A stretch of DNA of 64,000 nucleotides, from assembly GCA_958408685.1 (NCBI GenBank), contig CATYLC010000008.1:1-64000 (forward strand), given 5' to 3'. Source of the stretch: an uncultured Collinsella sp. GTDB lineage: Bacteria; Actinomycetota; Coriobacteriia; Coriobacteriales; Coriobacteriaceae. Positions 1 through 8,156 of the stretch are shown here, in pieces. The first letter of the stretch is position 1. Each line of letters begins with the position of its first letter. The notes beneath the pieces were generated by a model. That model had not been told where the DNA came from, did no database searches, and worked only from the letters and a program-made list of their open reading frames with translations. The translations under genes were made by a program, and so were the position numbers.

Positions 1-26
1 TGGACGGCACCGAGCCGTACGCTTGA
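1..26 (+). CDS. 3' tail of an upstream gene (partial)
   Basis: A frame open from the left edge ends in DGTEPYA and a TGA at 24-26. A rho-independent terminator follows at once, which supports a real gene end. Too little is present to name the product. Confidence 0.3.
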
Positions 27-35
27 GCTGAGAAG

Positions 36-66
36 GGGGAGGCCTCGCGGCCTCCTCCTTTTTTGC
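36..66 (+). terminator. rho-independent terminator
   Basis: GGAGGCC and GGCCTCC pair around a TCGC tetraloop and are followed by a run of T. It sits just after the partial upstream gene. Confidence 0.75.
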
Positions 67-128
67 GTTTACGGGGCGTAACTGACTCAATTACACCAGA
101 CGATCTTATCGTTTTTGGTATTGAGCCC

Positions 129-596
129 TTATTTAAAGAAGATAAATTGAATAACAAGGGCAACTGCTATGGCCACAATGATCAAAAGCAGGATTGTCAG
201 TCGATGCTGTTTGCGTCGTTTACTTGATGAAATGAAGATTGATTTTCCCTGTTTTGGCGTTTCGAGATAGCGAGCCGAATGCGTCAAGGTTTGCTTTGGT
301 CGAGAACCTCTTTGTTGATGAGCGGCTGATGCTTTCAGTGGCTCATCACTAGCTGCGCTGTTTTTAGATAATGGTGCGTCTTTTAGATATACAGGTTCTC
401 CCGAGGCGACGCCCATATGTTTACGTCCCGTTTGGGCATCCTCGAGTGTTTGATATCGATTTCTCGTCACATACTCGGGCTCCGGATCATTAATGGGCTC
501 TTGCGAGATGTGGGGGCGATGGAACCGCGGCGGCTGCGTGGAAGTATCTTCCCCCCGCGTCGGCATAAACATTTTGTTCTGGTTTTGGTCGTCCAT
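129..596 (-). CDS. hypothetical C-terminally anchored membrane protein
   Basis: A 155-residue protein of unrecognised family. Roughly residues 1-125 are hydrophilic, rich in Pro, Ser, Thr and basic residues, and look disordered. A basic patch (SSKRRKQHR) then leads into one hydrophobic helix of about 22 residues that ends the protein (ends FIFFK). No signal peptide is visible, so a tail-anchored topology with the bulk in the cytoplasm is likely. An AAAGGGC ribosome site lies just upstream of the ATG. It is transcribed divergently from the Hsp20 gene and is more AT-rich than its neighbours. No function can be assigned. Confidence 0.6.
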   Translation of the reverse strand: MDDQNQNKMFMPTRGEDTSTQPPRFHRPHISQEPINDPEPEYVTRNRYQTLEDAQTGRKHMGVASGEPVYLKDAPLSKNSAASDEPLKASAAHQQRGSRPKQTLTHSARYLETPKQGKSIFISSSKRRKQHRLTILLLIIVAIAVALVIQFIFFK

Positions 597-718
597 GATG
601 CCCTTTAGCTCGTTACCAACAACGTGTACGCGCTCATTGTAAGCCCCTTGCTATTTGTAGCTGTGAACATACTTGTTATTTAAGCTCTGGTTCAAAGAAC
701 CTTAACCTTATTAAAACC

Positions 719-759
719 TGAGTCAAACACACTTAGATATGCTTATAGTACTGGACTCA
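719..759. promoter_or_regulatory. possible operator upstream of hsp20
   Basis: TGAGTC (719-724) and GACTCA (754-759) form an inverted repeat in the AT-rich gap between the membrane-protein gene and hsp20. The half-sites resemble part of the HspR HAIR consensus (CTTGAGT-N7-ACTCAAG), but the spacing is far longer. The assignment is therefore weak. It may be two separate half-sites or chance. Confidence 0.25.
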
Positions 760-873
760 AAAAACTTTATAGTCGATGTATATATGAGCACTGGGTGGGC
801 ATAAATAAGAGCGTCAAAAGAAGTCCCAGTCACCTAGAAGATGACTCGGCAGTCCTTAAAAGGAGTGGTAAAC

Positions 874-1305
874 ATGGCAAGCATGGTTCCTTATCGTTCG
901 GTTTTTGGCGTTCGTCCTTCTGCTAGCTCGTTGTTCGATCTGTTTGATGATATGACCGACCTTGCAAACAACTCGATTGCTTCCAAGGCGTTCCCCGTTG
1001 ACGTTGAGGATAAGGGCGACGGCTATGAGGTCAAGGCTTATCTGACCGGCGTCGCCAAGGACGATATCGATGTCGAGCTTAACGAGGGCCGTCTGTCCAT
1101 TAGCGTGAATGTCGAGGAAGACGAGGAGAACGAGGGCAAGAACTTCCTGCAGAAGGAGTTCAGCTCGTACAGCGCGACGCGTGGCGTGTATCTAAAGGAC
1201 GCTTCGAGCGAGGGCCTCTCGGCTAAGTACGCTGACGGCATCCTGACCGTTACGGTCCCCAAGATCGTCGAGAAGAAGAACGTTACGAAGATCTCCATCG
1301 ACTAA
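874..1305 (+). CDS. Hsp20/alpha-crystallin small heat-shock protein
   Basis: A small heat-shock chaperone of 143 residues that would hold unfolding cytoplasmic proteins in a refoldable state. The first 35 residues carry the usual Phe-rich N-terminal arm (LFDLFDDM). The alpha-crystallin domain runs from about residue 37 to the end, with the family's typical AYLTGVAKDDIDVEL and DGILTVTVPK segments. The domain ends in the short KNVTKISID tail in place of a clear IxI motif. The ATG at 874 is preferred over an in-frame ATG at 841 because AGGAG lies 8 bases before it and homology starts there. It is monocistronic and closed by a strong terminator. Confidence 0.93.
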   Translation: MASMVPYRSVFGVRPSASSLFDLFDDMTDLANNSIASKAFPVDVEDKGDGYEVKAYLTGVAKDDIDVELNEGRLSISVNVEEDEENEGKNFLQKEFSSYSATRGVYLKDASSEGLSAKYADGILTVTVPKIVEKKNVTKISID

Positions 1306-1331
1306 CTTCGTTGGTGTTCTGCGTTATTAAA

Positions 1332-1379
1332 AGACAGCAAAAGGGGCTGGGAAGCGATTCTCGGCCCCTTTTGCTGTCT
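1332..1379. terminator. bidirectional terminator between hsp20 and the MBL hydrolase
   Basis: A 16-bp perfect stem, AGACAGCAAAAGGGGC (1332-1347) with its complement at 1364-1379, lies between two convergent genes. The A-rich left arm and T-rich right arm let it work from both sides. Confidence 0.85.
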
Positions 1380-1387
1380 AGGACAGT

Positions 1388-2197
1388 CTATTGAATGGTT
1401 GCTGGCCGATGCTGGCTTGCGGGGCGTATCGAGAGTTTTCGCGATCCTTGGAGAAGGGTTGCGGAGCTGTCGACCTCGTCATCCAGGGTTGCGGCCAGAG
1501 CTTTGGCATAGCTTTTGACGGTAAGGCTCGGACGATTGTTATCTTGGCTGATATGCATGGCAATGAGCTGTTCGGTGCGATCGGTAACAAGTTCGCGCGC
1601 GGCTTCGGCGGCTTGGCCATTGGAGAGGTGTCCCCTTGCAGACAGGATGCGCTCCTGAAGAAAGCGGGGATATTCTCCCTCGCGCAGCATGGTCACATCG
1701 TGGTTGCTTTCGAGTGCGAGGACTCGACAATCTTCGAGGGTGTTCATGGCTTGGCTCGATAGCTCTCCGGTGTCGGTGGCAAAGCCGATGGAATCATCGA
1801 GGGTGTCGAATCGATAGCCGACTGGATTGATGACATCGTGTGACGTTGAGTAGGTTTGCACGTGGATGCCGGCAATGGATAGGGTGTCACCGGGATCGAA
1901 TTCCTCGACAGGCAGATGCGAAAGATTTTCTTTGCTCGAAAGAGTGCCCCTGCTGGCAAAGAGGGGGCCGTGCCAGTGCTTGCACCAGACATCGAGGCCC
2001 TTGATGTGATCGCTATGCTCATGAGTAATGAGAAGAGCCGAGACGTTGTCTGCCGAGAGCCCCAGTTCTGCCATGCGCTTTAATGTCTCGCGGCGAGACA
2101 GTCCGTCATCGACCATAATGAGCCCCTGCGGGCCCTCGATGAGTGCGCAGTTGCCTTTAGAGCCACTACCGAGGATATGAAGGTGCAGGCAAGACAT
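1388..2197 (-). CDS. walJ: MBL-fold metallohydrolase, WalJ/YycJ-like
   Basis: A 269-residue cytoplasmic metallo-beta-lactamase-fold hydrolase. The N-terminus LGSGSKGNC is typical of the YycJ/WalJ subfamily. The metal-binding motif HEHSDH lies near residue 60. Later family elements include DTGELSSQ and LALESNHD, and GHLSNGQAA supplies the final histidine region. WalJ-type proteins are linked in Firmicutes to cell-wall and DNA-end metabolism and usually sit beside walKR. Here there is no two-component neighbour, and the gene lies divergently from tilS. The ribosome site is weak. The fold is secure but the exact substrate is unknown. Confidence 0.85.
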   Translation of the reverse strand: MSCLHLHILGSGSKGNCALIEGPQGLIMVDDGLSRRETLKRMAELGLSADNVSALLITHEHSDHIKGLDVWCKHWHGPLFASRGTLSSKENLSHLPVEEFDPGDTLSIAGIHVQTYSTSHDVINPVGYRFDTLDDSIGFATDTGELSSQAMNTLEDCRVLALESNHDVTMLREGEYPRFLQERILSARGHLSNGQAAEAARELVTDRTEQLIAMHISQDNNRPSLTVKSYAKALAATLDDEVDSSATLLQGSRKLSIRPASQHRPATIQ

Positions 2198-2245
2198 AAG
2201 ATTCCAAAGGATACAATGGGTGCGGACGAATAAAGGAGGAAGCGA

Positions 2246-3784
2246 ATGCCAACGGTATCACAGCATTACGGACACCATGCCGTGCCTGGGGCAGTCGATG
2301 AGACCCGGACGAGGCAGCAGGCAGCTCCTGTCGTGCTCATGGTATCAGGCGGCGCGGACTCGACGGCACTGCTTCTTATGGCGTGCACATCAAAGCTGGA
2401 TATCCAAGACGGACGCGGTGTTGCCCCCATTGCTCGCGAGCGCCTGCATGTGCTGCATGTAAACCATCATCTGCGCGGCAAGGCGTCCGATGGCGACGAG
2501 GCCTTTGTGCGTGAGCTCTGCGCGCAATATGGTTTACCGCTGTGTGTGGAGCACGCTTATTTTGATGGGGAGTCGGGCAATATTGAGGCCGCGGCCCGCG
2601 AGGTGCGCTATGCCGCGGCGCGGAGGTATGTTCGCGAACTCTGCGCCCAGACGGGGGCACCGCGAACGGCGGCTCGTATCTGCACCGCGCACACGTCTTC
2701 GGATCGCGCGGAAACGTTTTTGATGAACGCGATTAAGGGTTCGGGGCCCGCTGGTCTATCGAGCATTCCTCGCCGGAGGAATATCATGGTGCGTCCCTTG
2801 CTCGACCTAACTCATGGCGAGCTCGTGGGCTATCTACAGGTACATGGTCAGCCGTGGCGTGAAGACGAGAGCAATGAGGATATCTCGTATCTGCGAAACT
2901 ACGTGCGCCATCGGGTAATGCCGGTGGTGGCACAGCGTAATGCGAGCGTGTGCAAGACGATTGGCGCCGCCTGTGAGATCTTGGGTGATGAAGATGCGTT
3001 TCTATCCCAGCTGTCGGCACGGGCGTTTCGAAGCTGTTTGCGCAAAGAGGCAACGGGCGCGCTGGTGCTCGATGCCAGGCGCCTTGCTGCGGCCGAGGTG
3101 GTAATCGCGCGGCGCATCGTGCGACTGGCGATTAAGCGCATCGATCCGGACGCTCGTCCCGAGATGCGACATGTGGAGCGAGTCCTTTCCTGCGTTGCCG
3201 AGGGCGCCGGCTCGGTCACGCTTCCGGCGGGGATTGACGCACGCATTGAGTTTGGCATGCTGGCGTTTAAGGCGCCGGCGGCTCGCGAGGGCCTGGTCGC
3301 GGACTGGGTTACCGTACCCGGTCGTTTGCCGTTGGGCGGGGGGCGCATGCTGGTCGCAGAGCCGATGGCCGTTGAGCCGGGATGCGATATCGTGCGCCGC
3401 GCCCGTGAGCTTGCGGTTGCCGGGGAAGTGACAGCTTTGGTAGACGCGGCTGCCCTGGGTTTTGCCGACAGCGATAGTGAGCGGATCCTGGCGGGCTCAC
3501 GTGGCGAGATCCCTGCAGAGGCGCGATTGGCGCGCCTGTGGGTGGACGGTCCCGCACCGGGAGACGTGATGTGCCCGTTAGGAATGAGTGGCCGAAGCAA
3601 GAAGGTATCCGACTTGCTAGGTGAGGCTCGCATTCCCGTTTCCGAGCGCGCCGGCGTGCCCATGGTGAGGACGGCGCCGGGGGGCGCCGTGGTGTGGGTC
3701 GCCGGAGTTCGCGCGGACGAGCGTTTTAAGTGCACGGCCGCAACGCGCGTGGCATATCTGCTCCGCGTGGTCGATGCGGAATAG
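2246..3784 (+). CDS. tilS: tRNA(Ile)-lysidine synthetase
   Basis: TilS ligates lysine to C34 of the CAU-anticodon tRNA-Ile so that it reads AUA, and it is normally essential. The PP-loop SGGADS is at residues 34-39 of 512. The ATPase domain runs to about residue 240 (DRAETFLMN; PLLDLTHGEL; DESNED). The helical middle and C-terminal TilS_C region follow. The start is set by AAAGGAGG five bases ahead of the ATG. It heads the conserved tilS-hpt-ftsH order found in many Gram-positive bacteria. The gap to hpt holds a small hairpin, so the three may not be strictly co-transcribed. Confidence 0.93.
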   Translation: MPTVSQHYGHHAVPGAVDETRTRQQAAPVVLMVSGGADSTALLLMACTSKLDIQDGRGVAPIARERLHVLHVNHHLRGKASDGDEAFVRELCAQYGLPLCVEHAYFDGESGNIEAAAREVRYAAARRYVRELCAQTGAPRTAARICTAHTSSDRAETFLMNAIKGSGPAGLSSIPRRRNIMVRPLLDLTHGELVGYLQVHGQPWREDESNEDISYLRNYVRHRVMPVVAQRNASVCKTIGAACEILGDEDAFLSQLSARAFRSCLRKEATGALVLDARRLAAAEVVIARRIVRLAIKRIDPDARPEMRHVERVLSCVAEGAGSVTLPAGIDARIEFGMLAFKAPAAREGLVADWVTVPGRLPLGGGRMLVAEPMAVEPGCDIVRRARELAVAGEVTALVDAAALGFADSDSERILAGSRGEIPAEARLARLWVDGPAPGDVMCPLGMSGRSKKVSDLLGEARIPVSERAGVPMVRTAPGGAVVWVAGVRADERFKCTAATRVAYLLRVVDAE

Positions 3785-3835
3785 CGTCCCACGCCAGCTA
3801 TTCTGTGCGACGTTGACGGTATTCCCGCGCTGATG

Positions 3836-3875
3836 GCGCACGGGCTGGAAAATATACCCCGTGCGCTGCTAAAAT
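3836..3875 (+). promoter_or_regulatory. hairpin and possible -10 between tilS and hpt
   Basis: GCGCACGGG (3836-3844) pairs perfectly with CCCGTGCGC (3858-3866). A TAAAAT hexamer follows at 3870-3875. There is no T-run, so it is unlikely to be a simple terminator. It may mark an internal hpt promoter. Confidence 0.3.
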
Positions 3876-3931
3876 GTGAAGTTCGCGTCCATACGGCGGT
3901 GTGTGGGCGATAAGCACAAGAAAGGGTTGTC

Positions 3932-4480
3932 ATGGCTTCTCAACATCCGGATATCGAGAAGGTTCTGTTCACGCAGGAGGATATCGACGGTATCGTCTCT
4001 CGCCTGGGCGAGGAGATTACTCGCGATTACGCGGGTAAGGATCTGGTGCTGATTGCGGTCCTGCGCGGCGCCGTGGTCTTTATGGGCGACCTGATGCGTA
4101 AGATCGAGCTGCCGACCAACATCGATTTCATGGCTGTTTCGAGCTATGGCGACGGTGTGAAGTCCTCGGGTATCGTGCGTATCATTAAGGACCTGGATAT
4201 CGACATCCGCGGTCGCGACGTGCTGATCGTCGAGGACATTCTGGACTCGGGCCTGACGCTCAAGTATCTGATGAAGAACCTCGAGAGCCGCAAGCCCGCT
4301 TCTCTGGAGGTCGCCGCCTTCCTGTGGAAGGACGTTGAGGACCGCGTCTCGGCCATCACGCCCAAGTATGTTGGAACCCATTGCCCCGATGCCTTTGTGG
4401 TGGGCTACGGCCTCGACTATGCCGAGCGCTATCGTAACCTTCCGTATCTGGGCATTTTGAAACCGGAGGTTTATTCGTAA
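3932..4480 (+). CDS. hpt: hypoxanthine phosphoribosyltransferase
   Basis: Purine-salvage enzyme that transfers phosphoribose from PRPP to hypoxanthine (and guanine) to make IMP or GMP. At 182 residues it has the usual family length. The PRPP-binding motif DVLIVEDILDSGLT is at residues 96-109. The LRGAVVFMGDL and SSYGDGVKSSG segments are also typical. AAAGGG precedes the ATG. It sits between tilS and ftsH, and only one base separates its stop from the ftsH start, which implies translational coupling. Confidence 0.95.
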   Translation: MASQHPDIEKVLFTQEDIDGIVSRLGEEITRDYAGKDLVLIAVLRGAVVFMGDLMRKIELPTNIDFMAVSSYGDGVKSSGIVRIIKDLDIDIRGRDVLIVEDILDSGLTLKYLMKNLESRKPASLEVAAFLWKDVEDRVSAITPKYVGTHCPDAFVVGYGLDYAERYRNLPYLGILKPEVYS

Positions 4481-4481
4481 G

Positions 4482-6617
4482 ATGCCCGACGACCGTAACG
4501 ATAACAATTCCCAGACTCCCCGGGACCCAAAGATCCCGGGGATGCCCGGAGGCAAGAAGCCCACGCGTACGGGCTGGCTGTATTTTATTTTGGCTTGCGC
4601 GCTTCTGGGCTACGCCTTCTTTAACATGGGCTCCGGCTTTGCCAATTCCAGCAATACCGTTAAGCTCGCGACGAGCGAGATGGTGAGCGCCATCAAGCAG
4701 GATCGCGTCGAAGATCTGACCTATACGGTTCAAGACGGAAGCGTGACGGGTCATTACTGGAAGACGAAGAAGGACAAGGGCGATACGAGCGAGCTCAAGA
4801 GCTTCTCTTCGACCTATGTCGGCTCCGATTCGCTTGCCGAGCTCATGGCGGAGCACCCCGATACCAAGTACATCGTCAACACCAACGATCCCGATTTTTG
4901 GGGCGACTTGGCGATGAGTGTGCTTCCGACGATCGCCCTTATCGCCATCATGTTCTACTTTATGCGCCAGATGATGGGCGCCAACAACAGGAACATGCAG
5001 TTTGGCAAGACCAACGCCAAGACCAACGAGGCCACACGCCCCAAGGTCAAGTTTGAAGACGTTGCCGGCGTGGACGAGGCAGTCGAGGAGCTCGAGGAGA
5101 TCCGTGACTTTTTGAGCGATCCGGATCGCTATCGCAAGCTGGGCGCCAAGATCCCGCGTGGCGTGTTGCTGGTTGGCCCTCCGGGCACCGGTAAAACGCT
5201 GCTGGCCAAGGCTGTTGCCGGCGAGGCGGGCGTGCCGTTCTTTAGCATCTCGGGTTCCGACTTTGTCGAGATGTTCGTAGGTGTCGGCGCCAGCCGTGTG
5301 CGTGACCTCTTTAAGGAGGCCAAGTCCCAGGCCCCGTCGATCATCTTCATCGATGAGATCGATGCCGTGGGACGTCAGCGCGGAGCTGGCTTGGGCGGCG
5401 GTCACGACGAGCGCGAGCAGACGCTCAACCAGCTGCTGGTCGAGATGGACGGCTTTGAGGAAAGCGAGTCGGTCATCCTGATCGCTGCGACCAACCGTCC
5501 TGACATCCTGGATCCGGCATTGCTGCGTCCCGGCCGTTTTGACCGTCAGGTTACGGTCGACCGTCCGGATGTGAAGGGCCGCGAGCAGATCTTGCGCGTG
5601 CATGCCGAGAACAAGCCGATGGACGAGGACGTTAAGTTTGAGAAGCTCGCCCAGATGACCGTTGGCTTTACTGGTGCCGATTTGGCGAACCTGCTCAACG
5701 AGTCTGCGTTGCTGGCCGCTCGCCGTCATCGTTCCGTGATCTCGATGGACGAGGTCGAGGAATCGATGGAGCGCGTGATTGCCGGACCGCAGCGCAAGGG
5801 TCGCGTGATGACCGAGGCCGAGCGCACCACGATTGCCTACCACGAGAGCGGTCACGCCCTGGTGGGCCACATCCTGGAGCACTCCGATCCGGTCCACAAG
5901 ATCTCGATCGTCAGCCGCGGTCAGGCTCTGGGCTACACGCTGCAGCTTCCGCAGGAGGACCACTTCCTCAAGACCAAGAACGAGATGCTCGACGAGCTCG
6001 CCGTGTTCTTGGGCGGTCGCGTTGCCGAGGAGCTCATGTGCGATGACATCACGTCGGGCGCGAGCAACGACCTGGAGCGTGCGACCAAGATGGCGCGCGA
6101 GATGGTCACGCGCCTGGGCATGAGCGAAGAGCTGGGCACGCAAGTGTTTGGCGAGGCGCAACATCAGGTGTTCCTCGGTCGCGATTACGCCGATCATCAG
6201 GATTACTCCGAGGAGACGGCGCGCCGCATCGATATCGAGGTTCAGCGCATCATGCGTGAGGCCCATCGTCGTGCGGTCGAGATCCTGGACGCCCGTCGCG
6301 ATCAGCTCGATCTGATGGCGAAGGTGCTGCTTGAGCGCGAGACCGTCGAAGGTGACGCCGTGAATGCCCTGCTCGATAACGAGTGGGACGCCTACCTTGA
6401 GCGCGAGGGCGATATCCTGGCGGCCAAGGAGGAGCGCAATGCCAAGGCGGCTGGCTTGCCGACCAAGAAGCGCACGCCTCGTATGAGCGAGGAGGAGCTG
6501 GCGGCTGATGCCGCGGCCTTTGCGCAGGCGGCCATGCAGGAGGATGCCGAGGCCGCGTCCGATGATGCTGGCGATGCCGATGCCGATGCCGATGCCGATG
6601 CCGATGCCGACAAATAG
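4482..6617 (+). CDS. ftsH: ATP-dependent zinc metalloprotease FtsH
   Basis: Membrane-anchored hexameric AAA+ protease that degrades misassembled membrane proteins and unstable regulators. The order is a short cytoplasmic N-terminus, one helix near residues 28-48, an extracytoplasmic segment, and a second helix near 145-165. The AAA module follows, with GPPGTGKT at 232-239, IIFIDEID and the pore motif FVGVGASRVRDLF. The zinc protease motif HESGH is at 454-458. The last roughly 40 residues are Ala/Asp/Glu-rich and end in a hexanucleotide-encoded Asp-Ala run, a tail unlike the rest of the enzyme. The ribosome site GGAGG lies inside hpt. Confidence 0.96.
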   Translation: MPDDRNDNNSQTPRDPKIPGMPGGKKPTRTGWLYFILACALLGYAFFNMGSGFANSSNTVKLATSEMVSAIKQDRVEDLTYTVQDGSVTGHYWKTKKDKGDTSELKSFSSTYVGSDSLAELMAEHPDTKYIVNTNDPDFWGDLAMSVLPTIALIAIMFYFMRQMMGANNRNMQFGKTNAKTNEATRPKVKFEDVAGVDEAVEELEEIRDFLSDPDRYRKLGAKIPRGVLLVGPPGTGKTLLAKAVAGEAGVPFFSISGSDFVEMFVGVGASRVRDLFKEAKSQAPSIIFIDEIDAVGRQRGAGLGGGHDEREQTLNQLLVEMDGFEESESVILIAATNRPDILDPALLRPGRFDRQVTVDRPDVKGREQILRVHAENKPMDEDVKFEKLAQMTVGFTGADLANLLNESALLAARRHRSVISMDEVEESMERVIAGPQRKGRVMTEAERTTIAYHESGHALVGHILEHSDPVHKISIVSRGQALGYTLQLPQEDHFLKTKNEMLDELAVFLGGRVAEELMCDDITSGASNDLERATKMAREMVTRLGMSEELGTQVFGEAQHQVFLGRDYADHQDYSEETARRIDIEVQRIMREAHRRAVEILDARRDQLDLMAKVLLERETVEGDAVNALLDNEWDAYLEREGDILAAKEERNAKAAGLPTKKRTPRMSEEELAADAAAFAQAAMQEDAEAASDDAGDADADADADADADK
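6573..6608 (+). repeat. GATGCC hexanucleotide tandem repeat in ftsH
   Basis: Six uninterrupted copies of GATGCC encode (Asp-Ala)6 just before the ftsH stop. Unit changes would alter tail length in steps of two residues without shifting the frame. Confidence 0.9.
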
Positions 6618-6628
6618 TCTTTGTGGCG

Positions 6629-6667
6629 AAAGCCTCCGCGGGGAAACCTGCGGAGGCTTTTTCTTTT
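6629..6667 (+). terminator. ftsH terminator
   Basis: AAAGCCTCCGC pairs with GCGGAGGCTTT and is followed by TTCTTTT. It closes the tilS-hpt-ftsH block. Confidence 0.85.
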
Positions 6668-6686
6668 GAGCGATATGGGGCCGCCT

Positions 6687-6746
6687 GTTGATTGGGGACA
6701 GACTTAAATGAGCGTTTTCACGCATTTAAGTCTGTCCCCAATCAAC
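6687..6746. repeat. palindromic repeat, GGGGACAG type
   Basis: Perfect 24-bp arms at 6687-6710 and 6723-6746 share the core ATTGGGGACAGACTTAAATG around a 12-base loop. The GGGGACAG core is shared with other palindromes in this window. No T-tract follows, so it is not a simple terminator. It lies between the ftsH terminator and the next promoter. Confidence 0.8.
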
Positions 6747-6776
6747 ATTGCTGCGGCACTTTGCTCGGCTAAAGCG

Positions 6777-6782
6777 TACAAT
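6777..6782 (+). promoter_or_regulatory. candidate -10 box (TACAAT) for the aminotransferase gene
   Basis: TACAAT lies 25 bases before the ATG. The same hexamer occurs at similar positions before the PHP hydrolase, glmS and ilvE. No convincing -35 box is seen. Confidence 0.35.
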
Positions 6783-6806
6783 AGCGCCTATGCGAAAGGG
6801 GAACAG

Positions 6807-7991
6807 ATGATCAACGAAACTATGTATGCTCGCGGTGCGGAAAGCTCCATCATCCGTGAGATTTTTAGCTATGGCCTTGAGCGCAAGGCGCAGATCGGTG
6901 CGGAAAACGTATTCGATTTTTCGCTGGGCAATCCGAGCGTTCCGGCACCCGCTGCTGTGGCGGAGTCCATTAAGAAGGCCCTGGAGCTGCCGAGCGACCA
7001 GCTGCACGGCTACACGCCCGCACCGGGCCTGCCGCAATGTCGCGCCGCTGTGGCCGAATCGCTCAACCGCCGCTTTGGCACGAGCTATGAGGGCAAAGAC
7101 GTCTTTATGACGGTGGGTGCCGCGGCTTCGCTCACCTGCGCGCTCAACGCCGTTACGAATCCGGGCGACGAGGTTATTGTTATCGCCCCGTACTTTCCGG
7201 AGTATCGCGTTTGGATTGAGAAGGCCGGCTGCACGTGTGTCGAGGCGCTTGCCAACGAGGACACATTCCAGCTGAGCGTGGATAACGTATTCAAGGCGAT
7301 CACCGACAAGACGGCAGCCGTCATTATCGACTCGCCCAACAACCCGACCGGTGCCGTATATACGCGCGACACGCTGACGCGACTGGCCAATGTTCTGCGC
7401 GAGGCCAACGCTCAGCGCGATCCCGAGAATCCGATTATGCTCATCTCGGATGAGCCGTACCGCGAGATCGTGTACGGTGCCGAGGTGCCTTGGGTGCCCT
7501 CGATCTACGAGCACACCATCGTGTGCTACTCGTATTCCAAGTCGCTGTCGCTGCCGGGTGAGCGCGTGGGGTGGATCTTGGTTCCCAACACCAATCCGCA
7601 GGCTGCCCGTCTGATGCCGGCCGTTGCCGGTGCCGCCCGTACGCTGGGCTTCGTGTGCGCGCCGGCGCTCTTTCAGCGCGTAATTATCGACTGCATCGAT
7701 GAGCCGAGTGACGTTGAGGCCTATGCACGCAACCGCACCGCGCTTACCGACGCACTAGCGGAGTATGGCTACACCTATGTTGAGCCGGATGGCGCGTTCT
7801 ACCTATGGGTGAAAGCATTGGAGCCCGATGCGAATGCGTTTTGCGAGCGCGCAAAGAAGTATGAGTTGCTTGCGGTTCCCTCGGACAGCTTTGGTATGCC
7901 GGGTTGGTTCCGCCTGGGCTATTGCGTGAGCTACGAAACGATTGTCAATTCGCTACCCGCTTGGAAACAGTTGGCGGACGAGTATCGTTAA
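6807..7991 (+). CDS. class I/II PLP-dependent aminotransferase
   Basis: Fold-type I aminotransferase of 394 residues in the aspartate/alanine aminotransferase superfamily. It shows DFSLGNPSVPAP for substrate binding, SPNNPTGAVY for cofactor binding and SYSKSLSLPGERVGW with the PLP lysine at K245. The C-terminal small domain ends near residue 390. Substrate specificity cannot be read from sequence. An in-frame ATG at 6708 lies inside the upstream palindrome and is rejected. The ATG at 6807 has AAAGGGG in front and matches the family N-terminus. It stands alone. Confidence 0.9.
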   Translation: MINETMYARGAESSIIREIFSYGLERKAQIGAENVFDFSLGNPSVPAPAAVAESIKKALELPSDQLHGYTPAPGLPQCRAAVAESLNRRFGTSYEGKDVFMTVGAAASLTCALNAVTNPGDEVIVIAPYFPEYRVWIEKAGCTCVEALANEDTFQLSVDNVFKAITDKTAAVIIDSPNNPTGAVYTRDTLTRLANVLREANAQRDPENPIMLISDEPYREIVYGAEVPWVPSIYEHTIVCYSYSKSLSLPGERVGWILVPNTNPQAARLMPAVAGAARTLGFVCAPALFQRVIIDCIDEPSDVEAYARNRTALTDALAEYGYTYVEPDGAFYLWVKALEPDANAFCERAKKYELLAVPSDSFGMPGWFRLGYCVSYETIVNSLPAWKQLADEYR

Positions 7992-8113
7992 AAGTAAAGC
8001 GCTCTGCCTACAATGTTTTACGTGAAACGGGGTTTGGTGTTAAGCCGGACCCCGTTGTCATGGGCGTTGTGTCTTTGGGATGGAGTGGTTTTACGACTAT
8101 CGAAGGCTATGCG

Positions 8114-8119
8114 TACAAT
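8114..8119 (+). promoter_or_regulatory. candidate -10 box for the PHP hydrolase gene
   Basis: TACAAT at 8114-8119 lies 17 bases after a poor TTACGA -35 candidate (8091-8096) and 37 bases before the start codon. Confidence 0.3.
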
Positions 8120-8156
8120 GAATATAAGCGACGGCCGTGCCAGATAAGGAGACCTG

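Noticed and set aside
719..759. CIRCE (HrcA) element
   Set aside because: The TTAGCACTC-N9-GAGTGCTAA sequence is absent; only a TGAGTC/GACTCA dyad is seen.
4356..6725. 789-codon frame antisense to ftsH
   Set aside because: It lies wholly opposite ftsH, has His/Arg/Leu-rich composition typical of GC-rich shadow frames, and matches no family.
6708..6806. Upstream start for the aminotransferase
   Set aside because: The added 33 codons fall inside a palindrome and the -10 region and are absent from the family.
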